Assembly: GCF_026210795.1 (NCBI RefSeq) | Contig: NC_089429.1 | Coordinates: forward strand, 6,419,001-6,483,000 | Source of the DNA: Rhizophagus irregularis | Lineage: Eukaryota > Glomeromycota > Glomeromycetes > Glomerales > Glomeraceae | Length of the DNA stretch: 64,000 nucleotides | Direction: 5' to 3' | Shown: positions 57,665 through 64,000 of the stretch, one piece after another | How the letters are laid out: each line of letters begins with the position of its first letter | How positions within the stretch are numbered: the stretch's first letter is position 1 | Notes under the pieces: generated by a model | Databases searched by the model: none | What the model saw: the letters and a program-made list of their open reading frames with translations, nothing else | Told to the model about the DNA's origin: nothing | Program-made: the position numbers and the translations under genes

Positions 57665-59025
57665 TTGCAGATTATATCACGTGAATCATATGATACTTGA
57701 AAACAGCCACCCAAATATATTTTGGAATTTATAATTAACATCTTAAAGAGATGGCTCAGCAGGATCTTATGGTCTTCACAATCAATTTTTTTATTTTTGT
57801 TGTTAATAATTCTAATGGCTATATTGGCTAGTAAATTAACCAGGTAATAAACTAATAATCTCTAAGCCAAAATACAATTATATTTTTATGCGATTACTTT
57901 ATTTACACACTTTTCCGTAGGAGATAAATAAACGCATTTTTATAAAAAAAATCTTTTATTAATAAAATTTTGAAACATATTTTATTTTACATCCAAATCG
58001 AATCGTATGGTAAATGATCCTTGAACGAATATCGCGCATACGCTTGTTCATTAGTTGATACATTAAAGTTTTCAAAAAAGAAAAATGAGAATTTAACATC
58101 TGGGATTTCCACTAATTAATGATTATTTTAGCTTAAAAAAAATTTTATATAAATTTTATTCTGTGAATAGATATACAGTATATTCTTTTCTGTTAATATC
58201 GTGTGATAAAGAAGTAATAAAATAAAGTCAAATGATATGTTGAGCGAGGAATCTGAAAAATGTTGTGGTTGCAAGAATATTAAAATTTCTTAAAAATCAA
58301 ATAGATGTTCTAACATGAAACTTCAGATTGTTCAGAATTTATAGAAATTATTAAACAATTTAGAATGACAAGTGTTAATGTAAGATTTCTCCATTTTTTG
58401 CAATGGGAAAGAATTTTTTCTTATACAAATTAAACATATGACTGTATGATAGCCATTACTAAAATGATCTTAACTTTCACACTGATATATGAACATATTT
58501 GGATATCTTTGTTTCTTTTATCTGTTCGAAAATCAATCTTCCACTGCTCAAGTGCGCGTTTAAGGCTTAACAACAATATCGGTCGATATAAGATCAAAAT
58601 ACAAGCAAAATACAAACGTACAAATAACATTAAGGTAATGGAACAAAAGATTTGAGATTTGTGATGGTTATAGAAAATTGTGGGATTAAAGATATTTTTT
58701 ATTATATACAGGATTACGCGTGACTATCAATAGTACAATTATGCAGAATTGAATAAAGATGTTAAAATCTTTAGATTTAAGATTTCTTTCGTATAATAAA
58801 ATGTAAATAATTTAAGATTATATGGTGGACATCTCAATATTTGTATAAGATGTTCAATTATTAGAATAAATTACGACAAAGTATTATACCGCGTCGGAGC
58901 GTCCTCCCCCTTATAACCAAAACATTACTTACAATAAATCTAAAAATAGATCACACATCATTAATGAATGTAATATTTAATTAATAATATTATATATGTC
59001 AAATTAATTTATAAAATAAATAATA
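57665..59025. other. Spacer, no supported gene
   Basis: AT-rich. Opposing open frames at about 58430-58655 overlap on both strands and neither is convincing. A short block at about 58250 (LSEESEKCCGCKNIKIS) and DCSEFIEIIKQFRMTSVNVR (about 58328) may be decayed coding sequence. Confidence 0.35.
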
Positions 59026-59027
59026 TA

Positions 59028-59216
59028 CCGTAAAGTCCCGATTATAAGCACCCCCGAATATAAGCACCCCAGATTTTTATATTACCCGAAAGTAAGCACC
59101 CTTGACCAACACTATGATAATTTTGGCCAATACTACAATATACCAAATATATAAATTTACCCAAATATAAGCACCCCTATAACAAAAAAAGGTTGCTTAT
59201 ATTCGGGACTTTACGG
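59028..59216. mobile_element. 189 bp TA-flanked MITE
   Basis: CCGTAAAGTCCCGATTATAA at the left is mirrored by TTATATTCGGGACTTTACGG at the right, each flanked by TA. Internally, TATAAGCACCCC repeats occur in direct orientation. TA duplication points to a Tc1/mariner-type non-autonomous element. Confidence 0.75.
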
Positions 59217-59409
59217 TATTACATACTTACACTATTTACATTTACGGAAGTAAGTATTCAAAAAAATTTACACACGGAGAAATATTATATAAGATATCTC
59301 CAATTATTTCTGCTGGATTTTTTTTCAGCTCCATGGGCTATTAATCTATAGGCCATCCAAATTTTGTGTTTGGGATTACATACATACATGAATAGAAGTT
59401 TTATTGCAA

Positions 59410-59765
59410 TCATGAATAAAATGTGCGTTATTAACCAAGTTTAATCTGATTAGTCTCTTCAAACCATTTCACAACAATAAATGCATAAAATTTATCATCA
59501 TTGCCTTGATGACTAAAAATTGCTTCAATAATAGCATTACTTTCATTATAATCTTGTATTGCATCATAACAAACATCTCCGATATGCAGGTGATTTTTGG
59601 TGAAAGTGCCATGTTCATCTTCGTAAAGATATGTTGCAAGCTCATAAATAAAAATTTTTTGTATATCAAAGCTGCATTATAACCCATATTTGTCATTAAT
59701 TCAGATCGGGTTATGTGTCCAGTTTCTATCTGGATTACTCGACTCGGATATATTGGATTATTTAA
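59410..59765 (-). pseudogene. Decayed gene fragment of unknown family
   Basis: The minus strand reads NPIYPSRVIQIETGHITRSE, LMTNMGYNAALIYKKF, then after a frameshift YELATYLYEDEHGTFTKNHL, HIGDVCYDAIQDYNESNAII, EAIFSHQGNDDKFYAFIVVK and WFEETNQIKL. The composition is clearly protein-like over about 110 residues. It ends in stops just below 59430. The tail block, DKFYAFIVVKWFEE, might be part of a small beta domain. The family is unknown. Confidence 0.55.
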
Positions 59766-59952
59766 TTTTTTTTTTTAGAGACTTTAGATCGAAGTCGCAC
59801 GTTGTTTATTAAACTTTATTATCAATATACTAATTATAAATAAAAAGTGATGCATGATGAATTCAAAGTAAAATACACTGCCCAAGACTAATCTACAGAC
59901 CAACCCCGTGTCAAGAGCTTGCTACAAGACTCTTATAATGAAATGATATATA

Positions 59953-60189
59953 CCGCATCCCCCAAAGTTAGTACCCCCACGTTATAAGACCCGGGTATTT
60001 TACTGATATAAAATTTTTACTCTCAATTAGTACCCCTCCCCTAATTCTGGTAACTTTAGCTTAATTCCGGTTAAAATTATTATGTACCCCCTCATATAAT
60101 ACCCGGTATCTCACAAAGTACCCACGGGTATTATATAATTTTTAAATCAGGTATTTTATATAATACCCGGGGTATTATGTGCAGTGCGG
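59953..60189. mobile_element. 237 bp TA-flanked MITE with ATACCCGG repeats
   Basis: The ends CCGCA and TGCGG are inverted and each is flanked by TA (59951-59952 and 60190-60191). Behind them are inverted GTACCCC/GGGGTA and repeated TATAATACCCGG words. The terminal repeat is short, so the boundary is less certain than for the element at 59028. Confidence 0.5.
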
Positions 60190-60489
60190 TACGGTAATAA
60201 AAGGATCTAAATAAGACATGTAGTTAACGTGTAGCGTAAAACCAAAATATACTCGCAACGAAATCGTTTTCTATAAAATCGTGATTAGAAATAAAAGAAA
60301 ATTATTGTCACTATAATTCCTATTACGATTTCTATATTCCCGTTTAAAATTCCTATTAGTATTATGATGCTTTTCTTTGGAAGTTGTTTATTACAACGTG
60401 GTTTCCAGATTTTCTCAATCATTCTCGATATACATAATATTGTAAATCTTGTACGATTCCTGTACGATCCTTCTTGTTAAATTAAAGTG

Positions 60490-62050
60490 ACGACAAAAAT
60501 TGAGATAAAGATAAAGGAACAAAACCTTTGACCAAATCAATAAATGTCAAATCAGAATCATCTTGAGGTAAGATCCATAAATCGGAAATCTGCGATATCG
60601 TGTCGAGTAAGACTCTACTTTGATTATCAGCTAGTTTGTTATTGATACATTCAAGCAATACCTATTGTAACATGAGCGTGATCAGTACAAGACCAAATAT
60701 GATTAAAGGTTCCGATATTAGTTAGATTCACAAGAAGGCATTGGTCATAAATGTCTAAGAAGGTTTTCTTCATCTGTTCAATTGTAGGAAGTTCTTCAAT
60801 TTTTGAGCTTTGAGAGCGGAAGCTTGAAAAGATGTAGTGTTAGAAGATTCATCACATGATAAAAGGAAAAAAGTCGATTCCCATTCCACATTATTTCTAC
60901 GATATTTCGTATTGCGCGATAAATTGAAAAAGGATTTAAAACCTTTCACAAGCGAAGTCTGCGCAATAAATTTTCGTGAATCCCATACATACTTTATGTT
61001 GATTAAATGTAGCGTCGCTAACGTAACAATTGAGGCATCGTTATCATTATGAGTATCAGATATCTTTTGATCAATAAAATTATTCCATGTGTTTTGACGT
61101 GAAATAACTTGACAATTAAACGTATAATTTCATTGACAATATTCCATACCAATAAATTATTTTGTTGTTTAAAAATGGTACGAATATGTGGTAGTCCCAC
61201 GTATCAATAATAATATTTTTGCTGTCAGTAAAAATCGTAACATTAGCAAATTCTGGTGAGACGATTAAAGCAGATAATATCGCCATGATGGATTCAGCCC
61301 GATATGAAGACGGCCAATGTTGACAAGTGGAAGTGAATAAAACTTTAGGCGAAGATTCACAGGCTTGTGCAAGCCAAAGCTCATAGAACATGATTCCTTT
61401 CCCACGTCGATGAGAGATTCATCAGCAATTCACCTTTGATGCGTAAGGGATCAGCAGTACGGGAAGAGGTATTATCCAGATATTGATCAACGAGAGTGTC
61501 GGCGAATTAAGTAAGTCTTCATTAATTAATGGATGAAATTCAGAGCCATATCGGTTAAAATGGAATAAAAAATTATGCTTGTTGATAATAATCCAGAAGA
61601 TTACAAGTTGTAGTCGGTTGTGTTTTCACATTGGTAAAAGTGGCAATCGGAAAACGAAATTAAATCTTTGCATGGGAGAATAAATTGACAATTGCCTTGT
61701 TGATGGTTGTTAAAAATACATCCATTACAAAACGATGCGTATGTAGAAGAAGGGAAAGGGGTAGCGATAGAAATACCTTTAAAATTAGTAGCACTAGCAG
61801 AAATAAATTCAGATCGAAGGATATACGAATTAGGGGTAGTAATACGGCTAGCCAACAAAGCAAACCATTTAGGTACAGTAGGAGGTGAAATTATATTAGA
61901 AAATGGACGACTTTCCATTGAATAAGTTGAGTGCCATCCAAATTAGAAAGTTGTATCAAAGATCGTTGTCGCAGATGATTCAAATCTTTCAACGGGAAAT
62001 CCGAACCAAGAATAGAACGTAATTCAATGTTACCTCTCAAGACGCGATTC
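60490..62050 (-). pseudogene. Second LINE fragment: pol 3' half with RNase H
   Basis: Minus-strand blocks: SPPTVPKWFALLASRITTPN, SYILRSEFISASATNFKGIS (about 61890-61770) and FCNGCIFNNHQQGNCQF (Cys-containing, about 61725). Then come the RNase H domain YRAESIMAILSALIVSPEFA (about 61305; catalytic Glu) and NVTIFTDSKNIIIDTWD (about 61245; catalytic Asp). After more frameshifts comes VLLECINNKLADNQSRVLLD with TISQISDLWILPQDDSD (about 60670-60540). It differs from the LINE at 36.6-46.6 kb, so it is another subfamily. RT and endonuclease are absent. Confidence 0.6.
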
Positions 62051-62425
62051 TATATAATTATGTTTTTAATTGGCAAAATATTTTGATAAAAACCTATAAT
62101 TTTTAATTTTGACGGTCATGAAAGATGACAAAGGCGCAGCCGTTTGGACAACTTTAGTCACGTGATCTTATAGGATTTTTCTTTCTGGATCCTGGGGATA
62201 AGTTTCCTGAATCGCAAGTAAGATTTCACTTTTTTCTTTTCTGGTACCGGAGGTTTTCGAAACGTCGGGTAACCATATTTGATAAATATTTCTTGGTTGA
62301 GAACTAACAAGTCAAAATCCCGAAGAATTAAAAGATTTATAATTATTATAATTAGTTTAATATTAACAATATATATTTTTTTGTATAAAAGGTAAATAAA
62401 ATATTTTTCAACAAAGAGACGTAAT

Positions 62426-63069
62426 TAGTGCTCCTACCGGGTCAAGTCGGGTCGGGTTTTGAGAATATATTCGACCCGACCTGAAGTGAAAAAGGAGGGA
62501 CTCGTATATGTTCAGGTCACACAATTTTATAACCCGAAATCGACTTGACCCGAGTGTAGTTTAACCCGTATAACCCGGGTTCAAACTCGAATTTTTGGTT
62601 AACCAATAATAAGAAAAATTGACCTACAAGATAATGACAATGATCATCATGTAGGTTGCACAACTTTTATCTATCGTATTTAAAGTTATATATTATTCAA
62701 TTACATTTAATTTTAAACTTAAAAGAATTTACATTACATATGTATAATTAACTATTTAATTAAGATTAGAATTAAAATTCAAAATTTTATTAAATACATC
62801 AATAGAAACTCAATAATACCTTTATTTCTGCCAGAATTTCAAGCACATGCTCTAATTGTTTTAATAAAGGTGCGAAAAAAAAAGATTTGGATAATCAAAT
62901 GATTATTCGGGTTAAAACCCGGGTCAAGGAAATATATGACCCGACCCGTCGGGTCGGGTCATGCGGGTCATGCGGGTCACGAGTCACTCAAAATTACAAG
63001 TATCGACCCGATTTAAAAGTCGAGTCGGGTCAAAATAACCCGGGTTAACTCGGATTATTCGGAGCACTA
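62426..63069. mobile_element. 644 bp hAT-type MITE with GGGTCGGGT arms
   Basis: TAGTGCTCC (62426-62434) is inverted as GGAGCACTA (63061-63069), and GACGTAAT flanks both ends (62418-62425 and 63070-63077), a perfect 8 bp duplication. Subterminal arms are dense in GGGTCGGGT/ACCCGACCCG and AACCCGGGTT repeats that can pair across the element. The middle is AT-rich and non-coding. Confidence 0.9.
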
Positions 63070-63077
63070 GACGTAAT

Positions 63078-64000
63078 ACGATCACGTGATATAGCTGATT
63101 ACGAAATTTTACGTAATTAAAACGCAGTGCGTCGTTGATATTTTATTGGAAGATCACATGTGTTGTACTTCATGATGGCACAGAACAGCAAAAAGAAAAT
63201 AGTATAGAATTTCGGTCATGCAAATTTGTGCGACAAATTTGCAATCAATATTTTTCCGAATGAATTTTTGAATAAGAGAAAATAGAAATAAAAAAAAATC
63301 AAAAATATTCATAAAAAATTACTTACATAATATATAATTTATATTTTAAGATGAATAAATATCGAAAAAAAAATTATTTTTTTAAAAACTCATTTTTAAA
63401 TATTTCACGTTAAGAAAAAAAAATACCACCAAATTTTGACAAAAAAAAAAAAAATTGGAATTTTCTTTTTTTCTTTTGTGCTTGTTACTTTGTCTAATTT
63501 GTTTATATTGATTATGGTTTAATTGTCATGATGCATGTAAAAATGAATAAATCGAATTCTGCAACAATCTTTCCTTTTTAAAAAAAACTATTGATATAAT
63601 TTTGATAAGTCCTTCCGTACAAATTCCGAATATAAATATAAATAAAAATTTATTAAATTTATTAGTCTGTAATACTTTAATTGCATATCTTTTATATCTT
63701 TTTAAACAAGTTTTTTTTTAAGACTCAATTTGGTTTATTATCAAATATAATATGCATAATTTTTTTTTTTTTACATCGGCCATTCAAAAGTTTTTTAAAG
63801 TCAGTTGAAAAAAAAAGATAAGGATGATATTACCAATAAAAATCATATTACTAGATTGTAAAACAATAAAAAAAACATACTTTACTTATTTTGGTACAAT
63901 TCAAATTTTTTGTTATCAATCACTTTTTCTAATTAATAATTGATTCATTACGTGAGAAAGATCTTTGATTCTTTTTTTTTTTAAGAAGAATTCTGTAAAT
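63078..64000. other. AT-rich spacer to the window end
   Basis: No gene or repeat that I can support; long A and T runs. Confidence 0.5.

Overview
This 64 kb window is very AT-rich eukaryotic DNA that I read as a nuclear contig of an arbuscular mycorrhizal fungus (Glomeromycotina, Rhizophagus-like). The evidence is short GT-AG introns of about 70-85 bp, an F-box/LRR gene, a MATH-BTB gene, a protein-kinase pseudogene with the cysteine-rich N-terminus usual in that lineage, and dense MITE, LINE and cut-and-paste transposon content. The genus is an inference. There are no operons or bacterial signals, and I see no CRISPR array and no confident functional tRNA or rRNA gene.

Layout. 1-9.3 kb: gene-poor, with a poly(A) minisatellite, a Ty3/Gypsy integrase remnant, a kinase pseudogene, a LINE endonuclease scrap, an F-box pseudogene split by a MITE, and two small elements with TGTTGTG-type ends. 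9.3-10.7 kb: the one intact single-exon gene, an F-box protein. 11.6-15.8 kb: a TIR element holding a tRNA-like stretch, a decayed gene, and a 631 bp foldback element made of TTTCGCCGAAA-like units. 16.1-17.2 kb: a two-exon MATH-BTB gene. 17.4-35 kb: AT-rich spacer with MITEs, minisatellites (including a 50 bp / 424 bp higher-order repeat at 29.4-30.7 kb) and several broken gene fragments. 35.0-36.5 kb: a LINE pol remnant (+ strand) whose RNase H region took two insertions of one MITE family, each with an 8 bp target duplication. 36.6-46.6 kb: a minus-strand LINE (ORF1, endonuclease, RT, RNase H) whose ORF1 is split by a 5.3 kb Ginger-like DNA transposon, which itself carries a 522 bp hAT-type MITE. 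46.9-51.2 kb: a decayed coding island, a palindromic foldback element with a 6 bp target duplication, and a decayed multi-exon gene. 51.2-56.5 kb: an extremely AT-rich desert. 56.6-57.7 kb: hairpin repeats and a purine tract. 59-63 kb: two TA-flanked MITEs, a decayed gene fragment, a second LINE 3' fragment and a hAT-type MITE with a perfect 8 bp target duplication.

How it fits together. Only two host genes look functional: the F-box protein and the MATH-BTB protein. Both belong to families that usually supply substrate receptors for Cullin-RING ubiquitin ligases. Almost everything else is transposon or pseudogene, and the insertion order can be read directly: LINE, then Ginger-like element, then hAT MITE. 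The most notable unit is the Ginger-like element. It has a six-exon integrase-type transposase (one frameshift in a poly-A run), matching TGTTGTGCCCC terminal repeats, and a ten-copy 62 bp subterminal array that repeats the TIR core. Two small elements at 4.4 and 8.2 kb share its first bases and may be relatives moved by the same enzyme. I found no new defence or biosynthetic system.
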